A DNA stretch of 39,548 bases from DASZZZ01 sp036260375 (GTDB taxonomy: Bacteria; Actinomycetota; CADDZG01; WHSQ01): assembly GCA_036260375.1 (NCBI GenBank), contig DASZZZ010000101.1, forward strand, positions 1-39,548, read 5' to 3'. Below, one piece after another: positions 23,846-31,090 of this stretch (positions are counted from its first letter, which is position 1; every line of letters starts with the position of its first letter). Position numbers and translations under genes: made by a program. The notes below the pieces were generated by a model that was not told the origin of the DNA, searched no databases, and saw only the letters and a list, made by a program, of their open reading frames with translations.

Positions 23846-24642
23846 GCGAGCACGCGCTCGCGGACCGCTTCGACGCGTTCGTCGTCGACCTCGACGGCGT
23901 CGTCTATCTCGGGGAGCGCGCCGTCCCGCGCTCGCCCGAGACGATCCGCGAGCTGCGGGCGCGCGGCAAGCGACTCTTGTTCTTGACGAACGACCCACGC
24001 TCGTCACGGGCGCGCTACGCGCACCGGCTCGCCGGCATCGGCGTGCCCGCGGACGAGAGCGAGATCCTGACCTCGGGCGCCGCCACCGCGCAGTTCCTGA
24101 CCGAGCGCGCCGGGCTCCGGGGGGCGCCGGTCTACGTCGTCGGGTCGCCGGCGTTCAAGGCCGAGATGGAGCGGGCCGGGTTGCGACTCGTGGACGGGCA
24201 CGGCGACGCGCCGTCCGCGGTCGTCGTCGGCGGGCACGAGCGCTTCGACTACGACGAGCTCAAGACGGCGGCGCTCGCGGTGCGCGCCGGCGCCGAGCTC
24301 TACGCCGCGGGCCGCGACGCGACGTTCCCGACGCCCGAGGGCCCCCTGCCGGCGACGGGCGCCATCCTCGCGGCGATCGAGACCGCGGCCGGGCGGCGCG
24401 CGCAAGTGGTCGGCAAGCCCGAGCCGTTCGTGTTCGAGATCGCGCGCGCGCGTCTCGAGCCGGCCGCGCGCGTCGCCGTCGTCGGCGACAACCTCGACTC
24501 CGACGTCGCGGGAGGGCGGCGAGCGGGGCTCACGACGATCCTCGTCCTGACCGGCATCGCGACCGAATCCGAGGCCGCGAGCGCCCCCGTCGCGCCCGAC
24601 TACGTCGTCGACGACCTCGGCGCTCTGCTCGAGCCGCTCTGA
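23842..24642 (+). CDS. HAD-IIA (NagD-like) phosphatase
   Basis: 266 residues. The four HAD motifs are present: 'VVDLDGVVYLG' (nucleophile and acid/base Asp, about 14-24), 'FLTNDPRSSR', 'VVGKPEPFVF' (Lys) and 'VVGDNLDSDVAGG' (metal Asp pair), with a C2 cap between motifs 2 and 3. NagD-like enzymes dephosphorylate nucleoside monophosphates, sugar phosphates or p-nitrophenyl phosphate. In this operon it could remove phosphate from ribose 5-phosphate or a pyrimidine intermediate; this is inference. GTG start overlaps the preceding stop (GTGA). It ends 13 bases from the convergent amidohydrolase gene. Confidence 0.9.
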   Translation: MSEHALADRFDAFVVDLDGVVYLGERAVPRSPETIRELRARGKRLLFLTNDPRSSRARYAHRLAGIGVPADESEILTSGAATAQFLTERAGLRGAPVYVVGSPAFKAEMERAGLRLVDGHGDAPSAVVVGGHERFDYDELKTAALAVRAGAELYAAGRDATFPTPEGPLPATGAILAAIETAAGRRAQVVGKPEPFVFEIARARLEPAARVAVVGDNLDSDVAGGRRAGLTTILVLTGIATESEAASAPVAPDYVVDDLGALLEPL

Positions 24643-24655
24643 GCGCCCGCCGCGG

Positions 24656-25984
24656 TCACGGTCCGTAGCCCTCCGGGACGACCATCCGCTCGACCACGTC
24701 CCTGAACGCGCGGTTCGCCTCGCGCAGCACGCGCTGCTCGTCGATCGTCTCGAAGACGCGGTCCCTCATGACGACGCGGCCGTCGACGATCGTGGTCTCG
24801 ACGCTGCTTCCGTTCGCCGAGAACACGAGATGCGAGTACAGGTGCTCCTTGTTCCCCGGCATGAGCGGCGTGAAGAACTGGTTGCGGAGATCGACGACGA
24901 TGACGTCGGCTTTCTTGCCGGGCGACAGCTCGCCGGTGTCGTGTCCGAGCGCTCGTGCGCCGTTGCGCGTCGCCATCCGGACGACGTCGGGCGCCTGCTG
25001 GAGGCTGGCGTCGACGCGCGCTGCTCGATGCACGAGCGATGCGAACTTCATGACCTCGAAGATGTCGCGACTGTTGTTGCACTCCGCCGCGTCGTGACCG
25101 AGACCGACGTTGATGCCGGCGGCGAGCATCTCGGGGACGCGCGCGATGCCGTTGCCGAGCTTGGCGTTCGAGCTGGGGTTGTGCGATATCTGAGTGCCGG
25201 TCTCGCGCATGAGCGCGATCTCCGTGTCCGAGAGCCACACGCAGTGGGCCGCGATGCAGTTGCGCCCGAGGATGCCGCAGTCGTACGCGACCTCCGTGGG
25301 CCTCCTCCCGAAGCGCTCCTTGCTGATCTCGACCTCGCTCAGCGACTCGTTGAGGTGGATGTGGATGCCCGTTCCGAGGTCGTCGGCGAGTGCACGCGCG
25401 TCCCGCAGTAGCTCCTCCGAGGCGAGCGGCAGCCATTCGATGCCGACGTAGACCTGCACCCGGCCGTTCGCCGCGCCGTGGCGCGCCCGGAACGCGGCCT
25501 CGTTGTCGTCGAGCGTGTCGAGGTCGTGTTCCGGCGTCGCGACGTCGTTCGAGAGGACGGCGCGTATCCCGATGTCCTCGGCGGCCTGACCGAGCGCGTC
25601 GAGCTGACGGTACATGTCGTTGACCGTCGTGACGCCGCACTTGATCGACTCGCTGTAGCTCGCGAGCGCGGCCCAGTACGCGGCGTCGGGGTCGAGCGCG
25701 CGGATCATCGGGTACCAGCAGCTCTGGAGGTACTCCCACAGCGGGAGGTGGTCGCTCCAGCCCTTGCCGAGGGCGGTGTGGTAGTGGAGGTCGACGAGGC
25801 CCGGCATGACGAGCTTGTCGGTCGCGTCGATCACGTCCGCGTCGCCGAGGTCGCCGGGCGGGGGGCCCGGCAGCACCTCCGAGATACGGTCGTCGTCGAT
25901 GATCACCGTCCCGCCGAAGAAGACGTCGTCGGCGTCGTTCAACGTCATGACCGCGCCGTTGCGAACGATCGTCCGCGCCCCCAT
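24656..25984 (-). CDS. Amidohydrolase-superfamily deaminase/hydrolase (ATZ/TRZ or SsnA type)
   Basis: 442 residues, typical length. Metal and catalytic residues: 'VMPGLVDLHYHTALGKG' (HxH), 'GIHIHLNES' (His), 'NCIAAHCVWLSD' (His), 'GHDAAECNNSRDIF' (Asp). The N-terminal beta-sandwich ('MGARTIVRNGAVMTLND') and the C-terminal 'GELSPGKKADVIVVDLR' are standard for the cytosine deaminase/chlorohydrolase branch. It would deaminate or hydrolyse a heterocycle; in this neighbourhood a pyrimidine (hydroxymethylcytosine, HMP or bacimethrin-like) is plausible but unproven. ATG with GGAAGGGGG upstream and TATGTT (26017-26022, minus strand) as -10; divergent from the substrate-binding protein. Confidence 0.88.
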   Translation of the reverse strand: MGARTIVRNGAVMTLNDADDVFFGGTVIIDDDRISEVLPGPPPGDLGDADVIDATDKLVMPGLVDLHYHTALGKGWSDHLPLWEYLQSCWYPMIRALDPDAAYWAALASYSESIKCGVTTVNDMYRQLDALGQAAEDIGIRAVLSNDVATPEHDLDTLDDNEAAFRARHGAANGRVQVYVGIEWLPLASEELLRDARALADDLGTGIHIHLNESLSEVEISKERFGRRPTEVAYDCGILGRNCIAAHCVWLSDTEIALMRETGTQISHNPSSNAKLGNGIARVPEMLAAGINVGLGHDAAECNNSRDIFEVMKFASLVHRAARVDASLQQAPDVVRMATRNGARALGHDTGELSPGKKADVIVVDLRNQFFTPLMPGNKEHLYSHLVFSANGSSVETTIVDGRVVMRDRVFETIDEQRVLREANRAFRDVVERMVVPEGYGP

Positions 25985-26016
25985 GTGCCCCCCTTCCACC
26001 ACGATCCCGTGCGCGC

Positions 26017-26022
26017 AACATA
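26017..26022 (-). promoter_or_regulatory. -10 box TATGTT for the amidohydrolase gene
   Basis: On the minus strand, TATGTT lies 32 nt before the ATG, leaving room for a leader with GGAAGGGGG. It stands back to back with the + strand TATGAT at 26050. Confidence 0.45.
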
Positions 26023-26049
26023 TCGCGGTCGGAACGACGCCGGAGCCCC

Positions 26050-26055
26050 TATGAT
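26050..26055 (+). promoter_or_regulatory. -10 box TATGAT for the substrate-binding protein gene
   Basis: TATGAT is followed by a leader of about 52 nt ending in GGGGGGAGGA directly before ATG 26114. No TPP-riboswitch core is visible in this leader. Confidence 0.5.
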
Positions 26056-26113
26056 GAGGCGCGAGACCGTCGGACGAGGGGACCGCCGGTCCACGGGAAC
26101 GGGGGGAGGAGCC

Positions 26114-27163
26114 ATGGGCTCTGTGGCGAGACGAACGGGAGCGCGGGCGTTGCTGGTGGCCCTGCTCGTGGGCGCAACGACGCTGGCGGCGTGCGGCGAG
26201 GACGCCGGCGGGAACGGCGACGACGGCGCCGGGGCGGGGGGCGCAGCGACGGACGCCGTGACGCTGTCGCTCGACTGGGTGCCGAACCCGGACCACGCCG
26301 GCCTCTACTACGCGCAGGAGAACGGGATGTTCGAGGAGGCGGATCTCGACGTCGACATGCAGGCCCCGTCGGACCCGGCCGCGCCGCTCAAGCTCGTCGG
26401 CGTGAACGAGGTCGACCTCGCGATCTCCTACCAGCCCGAGCTCTTCTTCGCCGCGGAGGAGGACCTCCCGGTCGTCGCGGTCGCGTCGATCGTCCCCGTG
26501 CCGTTGAACTCGCTCGTCGCGCCGGCCGACGCCGGCGTCGACTCGGTCGACGACCTCGCCGGCAAGAAGGTCGGCAGCCCGGGCCTCCCGACGTCGGACG
26601 CGTTCATGTCGACGATGCTCGAGCACGTCGGACTGTCGCTCGACGACGTCGAGCTCGTCAACGTCGGCTACAACCTCCTTCCCGCGATGCTGTCGGGACG
26701 CGTGTCGGCCGTCATCGGCGCGTACGGCAACGTCGAGGGCATCGAGGTCGAGCACGAGACGCACGAGGAGCCGACGGTGATCCGGGTGGACGAGGCCGGC
26801 GTCCCGACCTACGACGAGCTCGTCCTCGTCGCGAACTCGCGGCGCCTCGAGTCCGACGACGCGTACGCCGACGTCGTCGAGCGCTTCATCGGCGCGATGG
26901 TCGCCGGCACGGAGGGCGCGCAGGACGACGTCGATGCCGCCGTCGACATCATGATCGACGTCACCGACTACGAGGACGAGTTCCTGCGCGACAGCGTCCC
27001 CGTGACGCTCGACCTGATGACGCCGCCGGGCGGGCGCCGGATCGGGTGCATGGACGCCGAGCAGTGGCAGGCGTTCGGCGACTGGATGCTCGACCAGGAG
27101 CTCATCGAGGGCGAGCCCGACGCGAGCGCGGTCATGACGAACGACTACGCCGGCGACTGCTGA
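26114..27163 (+). CDS. NMT1/THI5-like ABC transporter substrate-binding lipoprotein (ThiY-like)
   Basis: 349 residues. The signal ends in a lipobox 'LAAC' (Cys about residue 27), followed by a Gly/Asp-rich linker. The mature start 'LSLDWVPNPDHAGLYYAQEN' is the ThiY/THI5 signature (LDWxPNxxHxGLY). Later blocks are 'VDLAISYQPELFFAAEEDL', 'DDLAGKKVGSPG' and 'MLSGRVSAVIGAY'. ThiY binds formylaminopyrimidine, a thiamin pyrimidine precursor; other NMT1-family members bind taurine or nitrate analogues. The DWxPN motif and a TenA gene nearby favour a thiamin-type pyrimidine. The permease and ATPase are on the opposite strand immediately downstream. Confidence 0.88.
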   Translation: MGSVARRTGARALLVALLVGATTLAACGEDAGGNGDDGAGAGGAATDAVTLSLDWVPNPDHAGLYYAQENGMFEEADLDVDMQAPSDPAAPLKLVGVNEVDLAISYQPELFFAAEEDLPVVAVASIVPVPLNSLVAPADAGVDSVDDLAGKKVGSPGLPTSDAFMSTMLEHVGLSLDDVELVNVGYNLLPAMLSGRVSAVIGAYGNVEGIEVEHETHEEPTVIRVDEAGVPTYDELVLVANSRRLESDDAYADVVERFIGAMVAGTEGAQDDVDAAVDIMIDVTDYEDEFLRDSVPVTLDLMTPPGGRRIGCMDAEQWQAFGDWMLDQELIEGEPDASAVMTNDYAGDC

Positions 27164-27172
27164 GCGCGACGG

Positions 27173-27982
27173 TCAACGCTCTCCGGCCCACGGGACGACG
27201 ATCCTCTCCGTCAGCGACACGGCGGCGAACAACGCCAGCGACATCACGGTGAGGACGACCCCAGCGGCGAATATGCGCGCGGTCGCGAGGGTCGGGCTCG
27301 CCTGGAGGATGACGTGGCCGAGGCCCTCGTTGGAGCCCGCCCACTCGCCGAACACCGCACCGATCGCGGCGTAGGTCGCGGCGACGCGCGCCCCCGAGAA
27401 CAGTGGCGGCAGCGCCGACGGAAGCTCGACGCGCGTGAAGATCGCCCAGCGCGACGCGTGCAACGTGATCATCATCCGCACCAGCTCGCGGTCGACCGAC
27501 CCGAGGCCATCGACGCCGCTGACCACGATCGGGAAGAAGCACACGAGAGCGACGATCGTGACCTTCGGCCACATGTTGAAGCCCATGACGATGACGAGGA
27601 TCGGCGCGAACACGACGATGGGGATCGCCTGCGACGCGATCAGCAACGGATAGACGGCGCGGCGCAGCAGCGGAGAGAGGTGCAGGATCACGGCGAGAAC
27701 GACGCCCACGAGGGCGGCGAGGCCGAAGCCGAGCAGCATCTCCTGCACGGTGACCCACGTGCTCGACGCGAGCAGCGCCCAGTCGTCGCGCAACGCCTCG
27801 ACGATCTCCGAGGGCGCGGGCAGCAGGTACGCCGGAACGTCGAACGCGCGGACGCCGAGCTGCCACAGCGCGACGACGCCGAGCACGAACGCCGCCGGTG
27901 GGGCGTACGTCCGGAACCGGTCCGACGCCGCCGGCGGACTCGGGGGCCGGGCCGCGGCGGGCAGATGGCGCGTCCCTAGCAC
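27173..27982 (-). CDS. ABC transporter permease (ThiX-like, BPD_transp_1)
   Basis: 269 residues with about six TM helices. The EAA-type loop region is 'MITLHASRWAIFTRVELPSA' followed by 'PPLFSGARVAATYAAIGAVF', the pattern of SsuC/ThiX-type permeases; 'SQAIPIVVFAPILVIVMGF' is also typical. It forms the membrane channel for the substrate delivered by the lipoprotein at 26114. GTG start at 27982 has GGAGG 7 bases upstream and overlaps the end of the ATPase gene by 7 bases, so the two are co-translated. Confidence 0.9.
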   Translation of the reverse strand: MLGTRHLPAAARPPSPPAASDRFRTYAPPAAFVLGVVALWQLGVRAFDVPAYLLPAPSEIVEALRDDWALLASSTWVTVQEMLLGFGLAALVGVVLAVILHLSPLLRRAVYPLLIASQAIPIVVFAPILVIVMGFNMWPKVTIVALVCFFPIVVSGVDGLGSVDRELVRMMITLHASRWAIFTRVELPSALPPLFSGARVAATYAAIGAVFGEWAGSNEGLGHVILQASPTLATARIFAAGVVLTVMSLALFAAVSLTERIVVPWAGER

Positions 27983-28782
27983 CGGAGCGCCTCCAGCGCC
28001 TCCTCGCGCAGCGCGACGAACTCGGGCGCGGTCACGACGTCGCGCCGCGGGCCGCCGGTGTCGACGCCCACGTCCAGGCGCGTCACGACGCGTCCGGGGC
28101 GCGACGACAGCACCACGACGACGTCGCACAGCAGCAACGCCTCCTCGACGTCGTGCGTGACGAAGAGGACGGTACGCGGCTCCTCGCGCAGCGCGCCGCG
28201 CAGCCACTCCTGCATCTGCGCGCGCGTGATCGAGTCGAGCGCGCCGAACGGCTCGTCGAGCAGCAGCACGTCCTTGCCGGCGAGCAGCGTGCGCAGGAAC
28301 GCGACCCGCTGGCGCATGCCGCCCGAGAGCTGCGCCGGACGGCTGTCCTCGAAGCGCGCGAGCCCGAAGCGCTCGAACAGGGGGTGGGCGCGACGGCGCG
28401 CCTCGGAGCGGCGTACGCCCAGGTTCTGCAGCGCTATGCAGCTGTTGTCGAGCGCGCTGAGCCACGGCAGCAACAGGTCCTTCTGCGGCATGAGCGCGCA
28501 CCGCTGCAGCCGCGCGCGCGGGTCGGTCTCCCCACCGACCGCGACGACGCCCGAGTCGTGCTCCGCCAGCCCCGCCACGACGGAGAGCAGCGTCGACTTC
28601 CCGGCGCCGCTCGCGCCCACGATGCCGGCGCGCCCGTGGTCGGGGACCGACAGCGTCACCCCGTCGAGCACGTCGACGTCGCCGAACGAGACGTGGACGT
28701 CCTCGAGCCGGACCTCGCCCGTCGGCTCGCCCCCCGATGCGCCGCGCGCCCCCTCGGTCCGGCGAGTGTCGAAAGCCGTCAC
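27976..28782 (-). CDS. ABC transporter ATP-binding protein (ThiZ-like)
   Basis: 268 residues. Walker A 'GASGAGKST', Q-loop 'MPQKDLLLPW', signature 'LSGGMRQR', Walker B 'VLLLDEPFGALD', H-loop 'LFVTHD'. This is the SsuB/TauB/ThiZ kind of importer ATPase. With the permease and the ThiY-like lipoprotein it completes an importer, probably for a pyrimidine. The GTG start has GGGGAGG almost abutting it; TAGGGT (28816-28821, minus strand) could be the -10, giving a leader of about 28 nt. First gene of a two-gene unit, divergent from tenA. Confidence 0.92.
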   Translation of the reverse strand: MTAFDTRRTEGARGASGGEPTGEVRLEDVHVSFGDVDVLDGVTLSVPDHGRAGIVGASGAGKSTLLSVVAGLAEHDSGVVAVGGETDPRARLQRCALMPQKDLLLPWLSALDNSCIALQNLGVRRSEARRRAHPLFERFGLARFEDSRPAQLSGGMRQRVAFLRTLLAGKDVLLLDEPFGALDSITRAQMQEWLRGALREEPRTVLFVTHDVEEALLLCDVVVVLSSRPGRVVTRLDVGVDTGGPRRDVVTAPEFVALREEALEALRC

Positions 28783-28848
28783 GCCTCCCCTACGTCGTCG
28801 ACGCCGTGCGGCCCCACCCTACCTTCGGCCCCCGCGCGCGCCCGCCAC

Positions 28849-28854
28849 TAGGAT
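28849..28854 (+). promoter_or_regulatory. -10 box TAGGAT for leaderless tenA mRNA
   Basis: TAGGAT is followed by CGGTCC and GTG 28861, a 6-nt gap; transcription should begin at the start codon. No Shine-Dalgarno. Confidence 0.55.
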
Positions 28855-28860
28855 CGGTCC

Positions 28861-29520
28861 GTGCGGCGATGGACGGAGGCGTTGTGGGGTGACCTCGAGC
28901 CCGCGTTCGGCTCGCTCGTCCGTCATCCGCTCGTGACCGGGCTCGCGTCGGGAGCGCTCGAGCGCGACGCGTTCACGCTCTACGCCCGGCAGGACGCGCA
29001 CTACCTCGTCGCGTTCGCGCGCGCTCTCGCCGCATGCGCGGCGCGGACGGACGACGTCGACGCCGCGGAGTTGTTGTGCTCGGAGGCGATGCAGGTGATC
29101 GCACTCGAGAGGGAGGTCTGCGACGACATCCTCGGCGAGCTCCCACGCGACGACGCGGGGGCCGAGCCGGGCCCGACGACGCTGGCGTACTCGAGCTACC
29201 TGCTCGCGGTCGCCTACGCGCGCCCGTTCCACGAAGGCCTCGCCGCGATCCTGCCGTGCTACTGGCTCTTTCGCGACGTCGGCCGCGCGCTCGCCGAGCG
29301 TGAGTCGCCGGACCCGATGTACCGGCGCTGGCTGGCGACGTACACCGACCCGCAGTTCGTCGACGCGACCGGCGCGCTGCTCGCGCTCGCCGACCGGATC
29401 GGCGCGCGCCTCGGCGACGACGGCCGCGCCGCGGCGGCGCGACACGCCCGCGTCGCGGCGCGCTACGAGCGCATGATGTGCGACGCGGCGCTCGCGCGCG
29501 AGACGTGGCCGGAACCGTGA
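28861..29520 (+). CDS. tenA: TenA/thiaminase-2 family protein
   Basis: 219 residues, normal length. 'YARQDAHYLVAFARALA' contains the substrate-binding Asp (about residue 44 region), 'YSSYLLAVA' the Tyr, 'ILPCYWLFRDVG' the catalytic Cys, and 'ARYERMMCDAALARETWP' the C-terminal Glu region. TenA hydrolyses aminopyrimidine products of thiamin breakdown, and thiamin itself, to release HMP for salvage. Together with the ThiXYZ-like importer this forms a salvage set; it might also act on antivitamin forms of thiamin. The gene appears leaderless. It ends 7 bases from the convergent flippase gene. Confidence 0.92.
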   Translation: MRRWTEALWGDLEPAFGSLVRHPLVTGLASGALERDAFTLYARQDAHYLVAFARALAACAARTDDVDAAELLCSEAMQVIALEREVCDDILGELPRDDAGAEPGPTTLAYSSYLLAVAYARPFHEGLAAILPCYWLFRDVGRALAERESPDPMYRRWLATYTDPQFVDATGALLALADRIGARLGDDGRAAAARHARVAARYERMMCDAALARETWPEP

Positions 29521-29527
29521 GCCGCGC

Positions 29528-31090
29528 TCAGCGCGCGCGGCGCACCTTGCGCTTGAGCGCGTCGAGCACCTCGCGCTCCTCGTCGTCGAGCCCCAGGAGC
29601 GCGAGCGCCCCGACGTATGCCGCGGCCGCGACGGCGATGCCGGCGACGTCGAGGGCAAGCCCCTCGCCGGGCAGCAGGCGCCACGCCAGCAGCACCGCGG
29701 CGCCCGCGAGCGTCGCGACCACGGGCTTGTAGAACGTCCTCCCGAACGGCTGCACCCCGACGAGCAGCTTCGCCTCGACGACGCGCGCGGAGTTGACGAG
29801 CGCGGTGACGAACGCGTCGACCCACGCCATGCCGAGGACTCCGTAGCGCGGCACGGCCCAGATCCCGAGCGCGACGTACAGCGCGACCGACACGATGGAG
29901 TTCGCCAGGTTGACGCCGGGACGGCCCGTCATCGAGATCACGTAGCCGGTCGGGCCCGTGCCGGTGTAGAAGAGGTTGCCGACCGCGAGCGCCGCCACGA
30001 CAGGCGCGGCCCCCGGCGCGTCGAACATAGCCACGAACGGGTCGGGCTCGACGATGAGCACGGCGAACACGGGGAACGAAAACGTCGCGATCCAGCGGTT
30101 GATCGTCTGGTACAGCGACTCGAGGCGCCGCAGGTCCCCGCGCTCGTGCAGGTCGGCGACGACGGGGGCCCAGATGTTGACGATGCCCCCGAGGAACACG
30201 GTGCCCGGCCCCTGGAGCGACAGCGCGATGGCGAACCGTCCCACGCTCTGGTCGTCGGCGAGCGCGCCGAGGACGAGGATGCCGATGCCGAGCACCTGCA
30301 CCCCCAGCAGCGACGACCCTCCCTGTGGGAGCGCGAAGCGCACCATGGCGGCGGCCGGAGCGCGCGGCGGCGCGGCTCGCTGTGCGGGCGTCAGCATGCG
30401 GTTGAACCACCACGCCGCGACGACGAGCGCGACGACGACGCTCGCGGTGAGCGTCGCGACCGCGCCCTCGACGCCCCATCCCAGCGCGAACGCGGCGACG
30501 CCGAGCCCGAGGCGCACCGTCGGCTGCACGACGTTGCCGGCGATCACCGACGGCAGCATCGTCTTGTACCCCTGCGTGCAGTAGCGCAGCACCTGGAGCA
30601 GCGCGAACAGGGGGACGTACGCGGCGCCGACGCGCACGAGCTCGGCGAAGGCGGAGCGCGCCTCGCCGCAGCCGCCCCCGGCCGGGCAGTCGGCGAACCC
30701 CCGCGCCAGCGCGCCGGCGAGCGCGAGTAGCAGCGCGCACACGAGCGCGGACGCCGCGCCGGCGCCGGCGAGCCCGACGCGCGCGGCCCCCAGCACGCCG
30801 CCGTGGTCGTCCGCCGCCCGGGCGCGCGCTATCCACCGCATCGCGGCGTAGTTGAAGCCCGCGAGGCCGAGCTGGCCGGCGACGGCGAGGACCTGGGACA
30901 CCTGCCGGTAGAGCCCGTAGCCGGCGGTCCCCAGGACGCGCGCGGCGACGACCGTGAACAGGAACGTGAGGCTGCGCTGCGACACCTGTCCCAAGATCTG
31001 GACCGCACCGCCGCGCGCGACCGTGCGGACGTCCGAGGCGGACTCCGGAGCGAGCCCGGACTTCGCCGTCCTCTCGGGCCGGTCGCTCAC
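29528..31090 (-). CDS. Polysaccharide flippase (MOP superfamily, Wzx-like)
   Basis: 520 residues with about 12-14 TM helices. The N-terminal 'GGAVQILGQVSQRSLTFLFT' and 'RVLGTAGYGLYRQVSQVLAV' are the standard Polysacc_synt start; 'FALPQGGSSLLGVQVLG' begins the second half. The cytoplasmic C-terminal tail is short and charged ('DDEEREVLDALKRKVRRAR'). It would move lipid-linked oligosaccharide across the membrane. GTG start overlaps the stop of the ligase gene (GTGA), so it is the last gene of a coupled run that begins with the MFS/AlkP genes. Confidence 0.9.
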   Translation of the reverse strand: MSDRPERTAKSGLAPESASDVRTVARGGAVQILGQVSQRSLTFLFTVVAARVLGTAGYGLYRQVSQVLAVAGQLGLAGFNYAAMRWIARARAADDHGGVLGAARVGLAGAGAASALVCALLLALAGALARGFADCPAGGGCGEARSAFAELVRVGAAYVPLFALLQVLRYCTQGYKTMLPSVIAGNVVQPTVRLGLGVAAFALGWGVEGAVATLTASVVVALVVAAWWFNRMLTPAQRAAPPRAPAAAMVRFALPQGGSSLLGVQVLGIGILVLGALADDQSVGRFAIALSLQGPGTVFLGGIVNIWAPVVADLHERGDLRRLESLYQTINRWIATFSFPVFAVLIVEPDPFVAMFDAPGAAPVVAALAVGNLFYTGTGPTGYVISMTGRPGVNLANSIVSVALYVALGIWAVPRYGVLGMAWVDAFVTALVNSARVVEAKLLVGVQPFGRTFYKPVVATLAGAAVLLAWRLLPGEGLALDVAGIAVAAAAYVGALALLGLDDEEREVLDALKRKVRRAR

